Assembly (NCBI GenBank): GCA_964623515.1
Contig: CAZURV010000020.1
Coordinates: forward strand, 1-32,838
Reading direction: 5' to 3'
Length of the DNA stretch: 32,838 bases
Source of the DNA: RUG714 sp964623515
Lineage (GTDB): Bacteria; Bacillota; Clostridia; Oscillospirales; Acutalibacteraceae
Shown here: positions 1-6,847 of the stretch, one piece after another
How the letters are laid out: each line of letters begins with the position of its first letter
Position numbering within the stretch: position 1 is the stretch's first letter
The notes under the pieces: generated by a model
Databases searched by the model: none
The model's input: the letters and a program-made list of their open reading frames with translations, nothing else
Told to the model about the DNA's origin: nothing
Made by a program: the position numbers and the translations under genes

Positions 1-344
1 TATATGCACCCGAAACCGTCAGCCGACAGTTGATAAGTGATTTAGTTCCTTATCATTGTTAAGCCAAGACTTAAATGAGTTTTTTTATAACTAAAATCGC
101 TTTTCGATACTTTTAATGACAGGGGAATTTTAAAATTATGTATCACTCAAATTGTCATTTTCAGGATAAATATCAATAATATTCGGCAAATATTCGACGG
201 TTTCAAGCGAGCTTGATGTAGCACTGCTTCGATTTAAATACCGCAGTTGATTGTATTGCGGGCAGAAGCAAAAGTAAAATTTTAGTCAATAAATAAAGGA
301 TAACCGATTTTAAACGGATGCCATGTTTGCTTACTATATAATAT
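1..344. other. Left-edge intergenic region, no convincing gene
   Basis: This is AT-rich sequence downstream of the yfbR-like gene. It holds one copy of a 39-base dispersed repeat (202-240, listed separately). On the minus strand there is only a weak GC-poor hairpin around 298-322 followed by T-rich sequence, which may end the operon. A plus-strand frame open from position 3 to a TAA at 60-62 could be the last 19 codons of a truncated gene, but it is too short to identify. Confidence 0.5.
202..240 (+). repeat. 39-bp dispersed repeat, copy 1
   Basis: This stretch starts with the near-palindrome TTCAAGCGAGCTTGAT and continues into CACTGCTTCGATTTAAATA-like sequence. The reverse complement of 25582-25620 matches it with 4 differences in 39 positions. 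Homology stops sharply on the palindrome side and fades gradually on the other. The two copies are about 25 kb apart and inverted. It could be the end of a mobile or non-autonomous element or a shared regulatory sequence. No transposase is near either copy. Confidence 0.6.
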
Positions 345-935
345 TTATTGATGCGTGTGTTCGTCGAGTGAAAGTTCGAAACCGGGCAACATATTTTGAA
401 TGAAATATTTTACTTCCGGCAAATCGATATTTTTCACTTTTTGCTCAATTCCGGCTTTTGCGCCTTTAAACTCGCAGTTCCCGCATTTTTCTTCTTCAAT
501 GCATTTTATCAGGGCGCTGATACTGTCTGCCGCCTTAACAATTTTCCAGTTATAATCTTCCTCATCGCTTTTGATAAAGATTTTTTTATATTCGCTCTGC
601 ATTTCGGACGGAAGCATATCAATAAATCTCTGTATGGCTGTTTCTTCAACTTTATTGTATGCAGCTTTTGTTTCATCGTTGTAATATTTAACAGGTGTGG
701 GTAAATCTCCTGTCAAAATTTCAGGTGCGTCATGATAAAGCGCAAGCACAGCGATTCTTTCAGCATCTGCACCGCCGCCGAAATACGTGTTTTTGATAAC
801 TGCCAGCGCGTGTGCGATAACGGCAACGTCAAAACTGTGTTCGCTGAGTGTTTCATAGCGTGAATTTCGCATCAGTCCCCAACGGTTGATGTATTTCATT
901 CTTGATATGACTGCAAAAAAATTACTGTTTTTCAT
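345..935 (-). CDS. yfbR: YfbR-type 5'-deoxynucleotidase (HD domain)
   Basis: The 196-residue protein closely follows E. coli YfbR, which dephosphorylates dNMPs to deoxynucleosides in the cytoplasm. The metal-binding HD-domain residues are at matching positions: H33 in the SEH motif, H68-D69 in the YHDAPE motif, and the Asp of the KAADS motif near residue 137. The substrate-contacting N-R-W at 17-19 and the TGDLPTPVKY stretch at 75-84 are also conserved. I chose the ATG at 935 because AAGGA lies seven bases upstream and the protein then starts like YfbR (MKNSNFFA). A longer frame reaching 998 has no such site. It lies 75 bases downstream of the last membrane-protein gene of the ABC operon with no terminator or good promoter between, so it is probably co-transcribed. 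Family assignment is firm; its link to the transport operon is unclear. Confidence 0.93.
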   Translation of the reverse strand: MKNSNFFAVISRMKYINRWGLMRNSRYETLSEHSFDVAVIAHALAVIKNTYFGGGADAERIAVLALYHDAPEILTGDLPTPVKYYNDETKAAYNKVEETAIQRFIDMLPSEMQSEYKKIFIKSDEEDYNWKIVKAADSISALIKCIEEEKCGNCEFKGAKAGIEQKVKNIDLPEVKYFIQNMLPGFELSLDEHTHQ

Positions 936-1010
936 CTTTTTCCTTCCGAGCAATATATGGCTGATTTGTGCGTTAAATGGTTGTGAGGATGGTTTCATCC
1001 GTTAAGCGAT

Positions 1011-1577
1011 TTATGCAATCTGCTGTGAATAATTGTAGTTTCCCGTGTAAATCATAAATCCGACCGTAACTGCGACACAGCAAAGCGCAAAAATAATATA
1101 AATCCATTTTTTGCTGACTTTTTTTTCCTTATTCATTTTATAGAGCATCAGTCCATAGAGAAAAGTCATAAATACGCCCGTTAATATCAGGCTCGGTACG
1201 CTCATAATAAACGATGACCCAGAAATTAAAGTGCCTGCAATGATAACAACTATCCACAGCGCATAAATCCATGAACACTTTAAAAAATAAAACAGAACGG
1301 TTCTGTAATTATGTTCGCGGTTTTTTCCGAGTCTGAGGCTGACGGAAAGAACGAGCGACGTTACAATCCAGTTAATATACAGTGAAATCGTTCCGGCTAT
1401 AACAGATATTATGGTTATTACGGTTATGACAGCGGGTTTGGCTTCTTCATATCCTTTGAAAATTTCCGCAGGACTGTTGAGAACCGTAATTAAAACAAGC
1501 AGTGCCGCAAGCAGTGATATGCCGAACCAAATGAAAAAACTTTTCCAAATTTTAAAGCTGTGCTTATTATTTCCCAT
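1011..1577 (-). CDS. Multi-pass membrane protein, possibly Yip1-like
   Basis: The 188-residue hydrophobic protein has about five predicted membrane segments (roughly residues 13-32, 48-68, 74-80 into 100-120, 124-145 and 157-177) and short charged loops. The stretch INWIVTSLVLSVSLRLGK near residue 67 recalls the Yip1 membrane family, but I cannot confirm this by eye. The ATG follows GGAGG, which overlaps the end of the upstream SpoIIM-family gene; one base separates that stop from this ATG, so the two are translationally coupled. Its place at the end of the peptide/ABC/DUF95 operon makes it a candidate accessory or immunity protein if the locus makes a bacteriocin. That role is inference only. 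Confidence 0.72.
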   Translation of the reverse strand: MGNNKHSFKIWKSFFIWFGISLLAALLVLITVLNSPAEIFKGYEEAKPAVITVITIISVIAGTISLYINWIVTSLVLSVSLRLGKNREHNYRTVLFYFLKCSWIYALWIVVIIAGTLISGSSFIMSVPSLILTGVFMTFLYGLMLYKMNKEKKVSKKWIYIIFALCCVAVTVGFMIYTGNYNYSQQIA

Positions 1578-1578
1578 T

Positions 1579-2124
1579 TCATCCTCCTAAAGATTTTGCA
1601 ATAATCGGTGTGATATAGGCTTCGGTTACAGCCGCCAAAACTGTCAGAACCAGAATGATGATTCCGGATTTTAATATTTTAACGATTTCCTGTTTGAAAT
1701 CGGATTTATCGCCGTTTATATATTTTCTCAGCAGAGAAAAAAGCCTGAGACCTCCGGCGCATGCTATTAAAAGCGCGGGAATTTCAAATATGCAGTGCGG
1801 AAGAAGCATGAAAAAATACTGACTGAACTTACCGCCGAAAAGCTTAAAAGCCACTCCTGCAATTCCGATGGAACCACCGTCAATAATAACCATCGGTACG
1901 GATAATATACCGCATCCTATCACACATATCAGACAGTGCGCAAAATTGTTTAAGAAGAGCATGAAAGCATTTTCACCGCTGTAAAGCCCATTTATATCAG
2001 TTGCTTCAATTCCTCCCGAAAGCAATGCGCCGATGCCGAAGTAACATATCGCCCAGGATGCAAAAAAGGCAACCGCGCTTATGAGTATATACTTTATATT
2101 TTTCTTTTTTAAAAACCAGAGCAT
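1579..2124 (-). CDS. SpoIIM/DUF95-family membrane protein
   Basis: The 181-residue integral membrane protein has the marks of the stage II sporulation protein M (DUF95, COG1300) family: an NN-x-x-H stretch near residues 59-63, a GGSIGIAG turn at 83-90, the motif LPHCIFEIPALLIACAGG at 108-125, and a C-terminal membrane helix with EAYITP at 168-173. Such proteins occur in sporulation, but also as the conserved DUF95 component of circular-bacteriocin clusters, where they help production and immunity. The start codon overlaps the stop of the ABC permease (TGATG), so translation is coupled. No other sporulation gene is nearby, and the neighbours are two ABC exporters and a small hydrophobic peptide gene. 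A transport or processing role is therefore more likely than engulfment. Confidence 0.87.
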   Translation of the reverse strand: MLWFLKKKNIKYILISAVAFFASWAICYFGIGALLSGGIEATDINGLYSGENAFMLFLNNFAHCLICVIGCGILSVPMVIIDGGSIGIAGVAFKLFGGKFSQYFFMLLPHCIFEIPALLIACAGGLRLFSLLRKYINGDKSDFKQEIVKILKSGIIILVLTVLAAVTEAYITPIIAKSLGG

Positions 2125-3191
2125 CAGTTATATATATCCTGTCTGTCAAAAACAATTACTGCTGACGCCATGAACAAAAGTGCCCAGATTACGGTGGCAA
2201 GCAGTGCTGTCCATAAAGCCGTTGTACTGGTGGAACTTGCTCCCCATATCAGGTAGTTGTCTTTAAGATTGAAGAAAAGATGATTCCATATAACATTTTT
2301 TCTCATTTGATCGTCTGTTCCGAATACGGTGGCAATCGTTGTGAGTGCAACGGGTGTTATGATGGTAATCGCAATGTTTTTGCTTATAAGCGAGATTAAA
2401 AATACGAACATGGAATACATAAACGTTTCCAGCACGCATATCAAAAACAGCAGAACAAGGCGAAGCCCGGCATTTATAACGGAAAGCTCTCCTCCGATTG
2501 TCGCCGCTTTCAAGGCGCTGAAAGGCTCGGGATTCGGGATTCCTTTTATCATAAAGAACATAACTCCGGTGAGCGCGCACATAAACGCTGCAATCAGCAC
2601 TGTTTCAATAATAACCGTGAATACGGATAATATTTTTGAAAATATGATTTCATCTCTTCTGTGCGGTGAGATAAGGCTTAATTTAATGGTTCCGTTACTG
2701 TATTCCCTTGCAATGATCGATGATATGATAACGGAAATCAGAATGATAAGCACGGTTGAATTTTCAAACGATGTTTCAATAAAACTCGGAGTGCCGAATC
2801 CGGTGTTTACGTCATGATCCGTGTAAAATTCGGCTTCTTCCTTATTTGAATAATATGCCTCTCCGCTTCGGGCGGCTTCATACGCCCGCCTTTCACTTTC
2901 GCTCATTTTGGAAAGCTGTTCTTCGGTTGCACCGTTTGCAATCATTTTCTGCCATTCTACCTGTTCCATAAATTCCGCTTTTTCTTCTTCAGTCATATCG
3001 GCAGTCAGCTTGGCGATTTGTTCATCGCTGTAAACAAAGTTTGCGGCGTCGTTCATATATTCCTTGTTATTAAATACAGCACCTGTCATAAAACCCGATG
3101 CTGCGCAGTAAACGGCAAAAACAGCTACGCATATCCAAAAAACAGCGTTTCTGTGTATTTTTTTGAGTTCAAAAGCATAAAGCTTAAGCAT
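2124..3191 (-). CDS. ABC-2 type transporter permease
   Basis: The 355-residue protein has an N-terminal segment typical of ABC-2 permeases (MLKLYAFELKKIHRN, then a membrane helix at about 16-36). A hydrophilic, acidic, Glu/Ala-rich domain of about 110 residues follows, predicted outside the membrane, then about five membrane helices between 145 and 350. The motif ARE-YSNGTIKLSLISPHRR near residues 161-178 matches the coupling segment of the BcrB/NatB-like family. It follows its ATPase with an eight-base overlap (ATGCTTAA), and GGAGG lies eight bases before the ATG. Likely partner: the ATPase at 3184-3900. Exported substrate unknown; the adjacent peptide gene suggests peptide export or self-protection. 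Confidence 0.87.
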   Translation of the reverse strand: MLKLYAFELKKIHRNAVFWICVAVFAVYCAASGFMTGAVFNNKEYMNDAANFVYSDEQIAKLTADMTEEEKAEFMEQVEWQKMIANGATEEQLSKMSESERRAYEAARSGEAYYSNKEEAEFYTDHDVNTGFGTPSFIETSFENSTVLIILISVIISSIIAREYSNGTIKLSLISPHRRDEIIFSKILSVFTVIIETVLIAAFMCALTGVMFFMIKGIPNPEPFSALKAATIGGELSVINAGLRLVLLFLICVLETFMYSMFVFLISLISKNIAITIITPVALTTIATVFGTDDQMRKNVIWNHLFFNLKDNYLIWGASSTSTTALWTALLATVIWALLFMASAVIVFDRQDIYN

Positions 3192-3900
3192 TTTTACCGC
3201 CTCCCTCGTTTTCGGTTACGCGGAAGAATGCGTCTTCCAGGCTTTCGCCGTCCGCTTTACTGATGTCAACGGATTTTCCGTCTATTAGCATAATACAGCG
3301 GCTACAGTCCTCTTCAATTTCTTTAAGCAGATGCGATGAAATCAAAATGGCCGTACCTTTTTCCGAAAGGGCTTTGAAGATTTTATGCAGTTCGCGTATT
3401 CCAATTGGATCGAGACCGTTCAGCGGTTCATCAAGAATAAGAATTTTCGGCTTGCTCATCAGTGATATGGCGATTCCGAGACGTTGCTGCATACCGAGCG
3501 AATAGGTTTTGGCTTTATCGTCTATATAACTTTCCATATCGAGCAGGGCAACGGTTTCTTTGATATATTCTTCATTGGGTTTTGATGTCAGGGACGCCAT
3601 CATAACCAAATTATCCCAGCCGGAATATTCTTTGTAAAAACACGGTTTTTCTATGATTCCCGCAATGTTTGCAAGCGCTTTTTTCGGCTCGCGGTCCAAA
3701 TCGTAACCGCAGATATGCACTGTTCCGCTGTCTTTTTTAATCAGACCCATAATCATACGCATGGTGGTGGTTTTACCTGCACCGTTCGGTCCAACAAAAC
3801 CGATAACCTGACCTTCTTCGATTTCAAAGCATATGCCGCCTACAATCGGCTTGCCTTTTATGGATTTTGTGAGATTTTTAACCTCTAAACAAACTGCCAT
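3184..3900 (-). CDS. ABC transporter ATP-binding protein (BcrA-like)
   Basis: The 238-residue nucleotide-binding protein has Walker A GPNGAGKTT at 37-45 (K43), the variant signature YSLGMQQRLGIA at 133-144, Walker B ILILDEP with catalytic E158, and H-loop H190. The YSLGMxQRLGIA signature and CcmA/BcrA-like layout are usual for ATPases of ABC-2 exporters for antimicrobial peptides, antibiotics or sodium. An AGGAG site seven bases before the ATG supports the start. It begins nine bases after the stop of the upstream 12-TM gene and overlaps the permease downstream. Family is certain; substrate is inferred from context only. Confidence 0.95.
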   Translation of the reverse strand: MAVCLEVKNLTKSIKGKPIVGGICFEIEEGQVIGFVGPNGAGKTTTMRMIMGLIKKDSGTVHICGYDLDREPKKALANIAGIIEKPCFYKEYSGWDNLVMMASLTSKPNEEYIKETVALLDMESYIDDKAKTYSLGMQQRLGIAISLMSKPKILILDEPLNGLDPIGIRELHKIFKALSEKGTAILISSHLLKEIEEDCSRCIMLIDGKSVDISKADGESLEDAFFRVTENEGGGKNA

Positions 3901-3909
3901 TTTTTTCTC

Positions 3910-5391
3910 CTATGAAATAACCAGTGACTCGGTTATTCCCTGTGTGTATTTGTTTATATATTCAACCTGATTTTCAAGATTCATATACCAGATAAATGCC
4001 GCAATGATAAGCAAAGGAACGCTGATCGCCCAAGCCAGCACCGAATATTTTGTGTCGATAATAATCTGATAAAAAATTGAAATCAATACTGCCGCGGCGT
4101 AAAAAATAAATTTTCCGCCGAATTCAATCAGAGCATTGGTGAGTGCGCGCCGTTTACCCCTTTTTATCGCTTTCATATTCGTTGTAACAAGGCTTCGATT
4201 CAGCATAATGCACATGGCAAAAGCAAATGCAAGATACAAAACGAACCACATAGCAAGTTTCGTAAATGTGAATCCCACACCTATTTTGTAAACAAATATG
4301 CTCATTGGAATGAACAGCAGTACCGCTGCTGTCAGTACAACGATGTTTTTTGAAAGCAGAATCAGTTTTCTCGGCACCGGAGAAAGAAGCGTTACCCATG
4401 CGCCGTAGGAATCACCTGCAAAAGGATGCGTGAGCATCGTTGCATAAATCTGAACGATTACGCCCGCATAGCAAAGTGCCACCCATTCGTTGCGGAGATA
4501 CGGCATTTGGTCAAAATTTATATTCTTGGTCAAAAGCCATGAAAGCAGAACCCATATTGCCACGTTTATCATTAAAACAATATTGCTTCTGAGCATAATT
4601 CTGTAATCTTTAATGACAAGCTGCTTGAGAGCGCTACGGGAAGGAACTGCGTTTATTATTTTAACTATGAGGTTGCTTGTGGTAACTTCGGATTTATCTT
4701 TCCGGTATCGATCAAGCAGATTCTGAGGTATTTTGAGAATGACGATGTATGCGGCAACGGCTATGGCGGCGTATACAAAACACCACCACCAATTATGCTT
4801 CATTACAGCGTAAACAAGGAAAACTATGCTACAGGACCTGGAGGTGAAAAACGGCAGGATTCCTGCTACGGCAAAGATAACGATAAAAATGCTGTTTATA
4901 ATATTGCCTTTTCCGGCTTTTTCTTTCCAGAGCTGTATATCTTCAAGCGCAATAAAAATTGAAACGGTTGTTACAACTGCACAGATAACCGCGCTTGCTG
5001 ATGTAAGCAAATTTCTGTAAGTCAAAATGACAGACGCAATTAAAAGGCCTGACGAAAGCAGAGATACGGGATTGATAAATCTCCTGATAAAGCGCAACAG
5101 AAGCACTTGATGTGCATTCAGCGGAAACTGTGCAAGAGAACGGTAATCTGTAATTTCCTTTTCGTTAGAGACAAGAAGCGCAATGCATTCGAAAAACACT
5201 GCAAAATGCACATACCATCCTATTTTGTAATTGCCGATAACATGAAAAAGGAACAGGCAGAAAGGGAGCACGGTTGAAGTGCAGCTTATCAGCCAGTTTA
5301 TAAGCAACCCGCCGACACCGTAATTGCGTATGGGCGCTTTGAAACTTTCAATAATTCCTATATTCAGTACGGATTTAATCTTCTTGAACAT
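3910..5391 (-). CDS. Large ABC exporter permease, about 12 TM
   Basis: This roughly 493-residue protein consists almost wholly of hydrophobic helices, with a charged cytoplasmic segment (RYRKDKSEVTT) near the middle and a VIKDYRIMLRS stretch. It looks like the putative ABC exporter membrane family paired with CcmA-type ATPases. The frame is open back to an ATG at 5418, but GGAG lies six bases before the ATG at 5391 (and three before one at 5394), so I place the start at 5391. The gene still overlaps the upstream ATPase by 17 bases, implying translational coupling. In circular-bacteriocin loci a large membrane protein of similar size is one of the core genes. I see no further motif giving a substrate. 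Confidence 0.8.
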   Translation of the reverse strand: MFKKIKSVLNIGIIESFKAPIRNYGVGGLLINWLISCTSTVLPFCLFLFHVIGNYKIGWYVHFAVFFECIALLVSNEKEITDYRSLAQFPLNAHQVLLLRFIRRFINPVSLLSSGLLIASVILTYRNLLTSASAVICAVVTTVSIFIALEDIQLWKEKAGKGNIINSIFIVIFAVAGILPFFTSRSCSIVFLVYAVMKHNWWWCFVYAAIAVAAYIVILKIPQNLLDRYRKDKSEVTTSNLIVKIINAVPSRSALKQLVIKDYRIMLRSNIVLMINVAIWVLLSWLLTKNINFDQMPYLRNEWVALCYAGVIVQIYATMLTHPFAGDSYGAWVTLLSPVPRKLILLSKNIVVLTAAVLLFIPMSIFVYKIGVGFTFTKLAMWFVLYLAFAFAMCIMLNRSLVTTNMKAIKRGKRRALTNALIEFGGKFIFYAAAVLISIFYQIIIDTKYSVLAWAISVPLLIIAAFIWYMNLENQVEYINKYTQGITESLVIS

Positions 5392-6130
5392 CATCTTCTC
5401 CGCCGCATGTATCTTCATCCAGATTCAGTTGTTTCACAATATCGAAAAATTCATCTTCAAGGCTACCGGTTTCAATGTCTTTTATATTGGCCTTTTTTAT
5501 AATTTCGCCTTTATTTAGAATAACGAATTTGTTACACAGATTCTCAACGGTGTCCAGCACGTGGCTGGACATTATAATTGCATTTCCGTTTTTTAAAAAA
5601 TCGTTGAGAATGCTTTTCATATTGTGCTGTGATATGGGATCCACGCTTTCAAACGGTTCGTCAAGCACAAGAAATTTCGGCATATGAAGGATTGCGGCGG
5701 CAAACGCGGTTTTCTTTTTCATTCCGGTTGAAAGCTTTTTGATGCTTTTGTTTTTCCATTCATTCATTTCCAGTTTTGAAAAAAGCGTCTGCATTCTGTC
5801 TTTCATTTCGTTTTCGCTTAAATCATACATTGCCGAAAGAAACGTTAAAAGTTCAAAAGGAGAAAAAATTTCATATGTTGAAAGTTCACTGGGCATATAT
5901 CCTATTTTTCTACGGACTTCGGGGTTAAACCCGCTCACGCTTTTTCCGTCAACAAGAATTTCGCCTTCCGCAGAGGACAGGATTCCTGTAAGCGCGTTCA
6001 TAAGCGTTGTTTTCCCTGCTCCGTTCGGACCGATAAGCCCGATAAAATCACCGTTTTCAACCGTCAGGCTTACGTTGTTTAAGGCAGTAAAATTGCCGTA
6101 TTTATGAGTTAGAGATTTGATTTCAAGCAT
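5375..6130 (-). CDS. ABC transporter ATP-binding protein, first gene of operon
   Basis: The 251-residue ATPase has Walker A GPNGAGKTT at 34-42 (K40), the divergent signature LSTGMKKK at 133-140, Walker B FLVLDEP with E158, and H190 in the switch. An acidic tail (EDTCGGEDDVQED) follows residue 238 and overlaps the start of the next gene. GGAGAA seven bases upstream supports the ATG at 6130. It is the first gene after the promoter at 6175-6203 and heads a run of at least six tightly spaced or overlapping genes. It most likely powers the 12-TM protein encoded next. Confidence 0.94.
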   Translation of the reverse strand: MLEIKSLTHKYGNFTALNNVSLTVENGDFIGLIGPNGAGKTTLMNALTGILSSAEGEILVDGKSVSGFNPEVRRKIGYMPSELSTYEIFSPFELLTFLSAMYDLSENEMKDRMQTLFSKLEMNEWKNKSIKKLSTGMKKKTAFAAAILHMPKFLVLDEPFESVDPISQHNMKSILNDFLKNGNAIIMSSHVLDTVENLCNKFVILNKGEIIKKANIKDIETGSLEDEFFDIVKQLNLDEDTCGGEDDVQED

Positions 6131-6174
6131 AACAGTTCTCCGTTAAAACGTTCGATGATTGCAAATTTATTTAA

Positions 6175-6203
6175 ATTATATAATAACATCATACATTATT
6201 CAA
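6175..6203 (-). promoter_or_regulatory. Sigma-A-type promoter of the ABC/DUF95 operon
   Basis: On the minus strand TTGAAT (6203-6198) lies exactly 17 bases from a perfect TATAAT (6180-6175). Transcription would start about 40 bases before the ATG at 6130. It sits just downstream of the terminator of the small peptide gene, so the operon has its own, weaker promoter. Confidence 0.68.
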
Positions 6204-6250
6204 GCGTGTTTTTCATCTATATGCGAAAAGTTTTAGCAAACATCTGCATA

Positions 6251-6278
6251 AATAAAAACCCCGCTTTGGAAGCGGGGG
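6251..6278 (-). terminator. Intrinsic terminator of the small peptide gene
   Basis: On the minus strand an eight-base-pair stem CCCCGCTT/AAGCGGGG with a three-base loop is followed by TTTTTATTT. It lies about 150 bases past the peptide gene stop and upstream of the ABC operon promoter, so it separates the two transcripts. Confidence 0.85.
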
Positions 6279-6318
6279 CGCAGCATCATACAAGAATTGA
6301 TCTAAATTATGTTGTTAT

Positions 6319-6388
6319 AAGCCGAGAGCGAAAGACCCCGGCTTGGTTTTATTCGCTTTCGTAAAGCCGAAACATCAGCTTCGGCTCA
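6319..6388 (-). other. Structured 3' untranslated region with AGCCG hairpins
   Basis: Between the peptide stop and its terminator lie at least two further inverted repeats on the minus strand: GAGCCGAA paired with TTCGGCTT (6386-6364) and AAGCCG paired with CGGCTT (6344-6319). Neither has a strong T tract. They could stabilise the short mRNA or form part of a small RNA. The structure is seen in sequence; function is unknown. Confidence 0.45.
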
Positions 6389-6426
6389 TACTAAATATTT
6401 AGTATTTAAAAGTTGTTAATCTAAGA

Positions 6427-6669
6427 TTAAAGAGTAGCGATAACCTTGGAGATGATTGTTCCAACGGGTCCTGAAAGTACAGCGAGTACCGGGAACTGAG
6501 CAGCAAGATATACGCAAAGAGCGTTGAGGCCCTTGTTTAATAAGAAAGAAATGATAGACTGAGCAACAGAAGGTGTTAAGTATTTAGAAATGAGAGCAAC
6601 TGTCTGGTTCTCACCGTATTTAACATACTGTTCTTCAATCCAGTTCGCTATAAGTTTTGCAGCTTTCAT
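6427..6669 (-). CDS. 80-residue cationic hydrophobic peptide, bacteriocin-like
   Basis: I recognise no named family. The peptide has a charged N-terminal third (residues 1-30, with K2, K5, E12, E13, K17, E20, K29) and a strongly hydrophobic C-terminal 50 residues with only two lysines (K46, K75), a single Cys (C52), and Gly/Pro breaks at P33, G47, P60, G67-P68 and G70. Net charge is about +3. There is no double-Gly leader and no typical signal peptide. Such composition fits helical bundle bacteriocins of the circular or leaderless type, though a small membrane protein or toxin is also possible. An AAAGGGG site nine bases before the ATG, a perfect consensus promoter and a dedicated terminator show a strongly expressed single-gene transcript. 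Directly downstream are two ABC exporters and a DUF95 protein. Real gene: fairly sure; bacteriocin: hypothesis. Confidence 0.72.
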   Translation of the reverse strand: MKAAKLIANWIEEQYVKYGENQTVALISKYLTPSVAQSIISFLLNKGLNALCVYLAAQFPVLAVLSGPVGTIISKVIATL

Positions 6670-6721
6670 TAGTCAATTCCCCTTTCCTAATGATTTTATA
6701 TGATGCTATATACGCATTATT

Positions 6722-6750
6722 ATTATAAAAATTATGGTTAATAATGTCAA
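6722..6750 (-). promoter_or_regulatory. Perfect consensus promoter of the 80-residue peptide gene
   Basis: On the minus strand TTGACA (6750-6745) and TATAAT (6727-6722) are separated by exactly 17 bases, in very AT-rich surroundings. Predicted transcription starts near 6715, giving a leader of about 45 bases. It is the only promoter in this window matching both hexamers perfectly. Confidence 0.88.
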
Positions 6751-6803
6751 TGAAAGCAGATTAAATTTGTAAGCTTCCACAAAAATGCATAAATGTTTCT
6801 ATA

Positions 6804-6841
6804 CAAAAACACAACAGGAAATGATTCCCGCTGTGTTTTTT
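6804..6841 (-). terminator. Intrinsic terminator of prfB
   Basis: A 12-base-pair stem (minus strand ACACAGCGGGAA/TTCCTGTTGTGT, two G-T pairs, loop TCAT) is followed by a T run, starting a few bases past the prfB stop. T-rich flanks on both sides would allow termination in either direction. Confidence 0.85.
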
Positions 6842-6847
6842 CAAATC

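Noticed and set aside
3..62. Plus-strand frame open from the left edge to TAA, 19 codons
   Set aside because: Too short to identify and no recognisable C-terminal motif; it could be the tail of a real gene but cannot be supported.
1579..2124. Sporulation role for the SpoIIM-family protein
   Set aside because: No spoIIP, spoIID or other sporulation gene is adjacent, and the gene is embedded in an ABC exporter operon; family membership is kept, the role is not.
6155..6364. 69-codon plus-strand frame between the ABC operon and the peptide gene
   Set aside because: It covers a promoter and a terminator of the minus strand and has no protein-like features.
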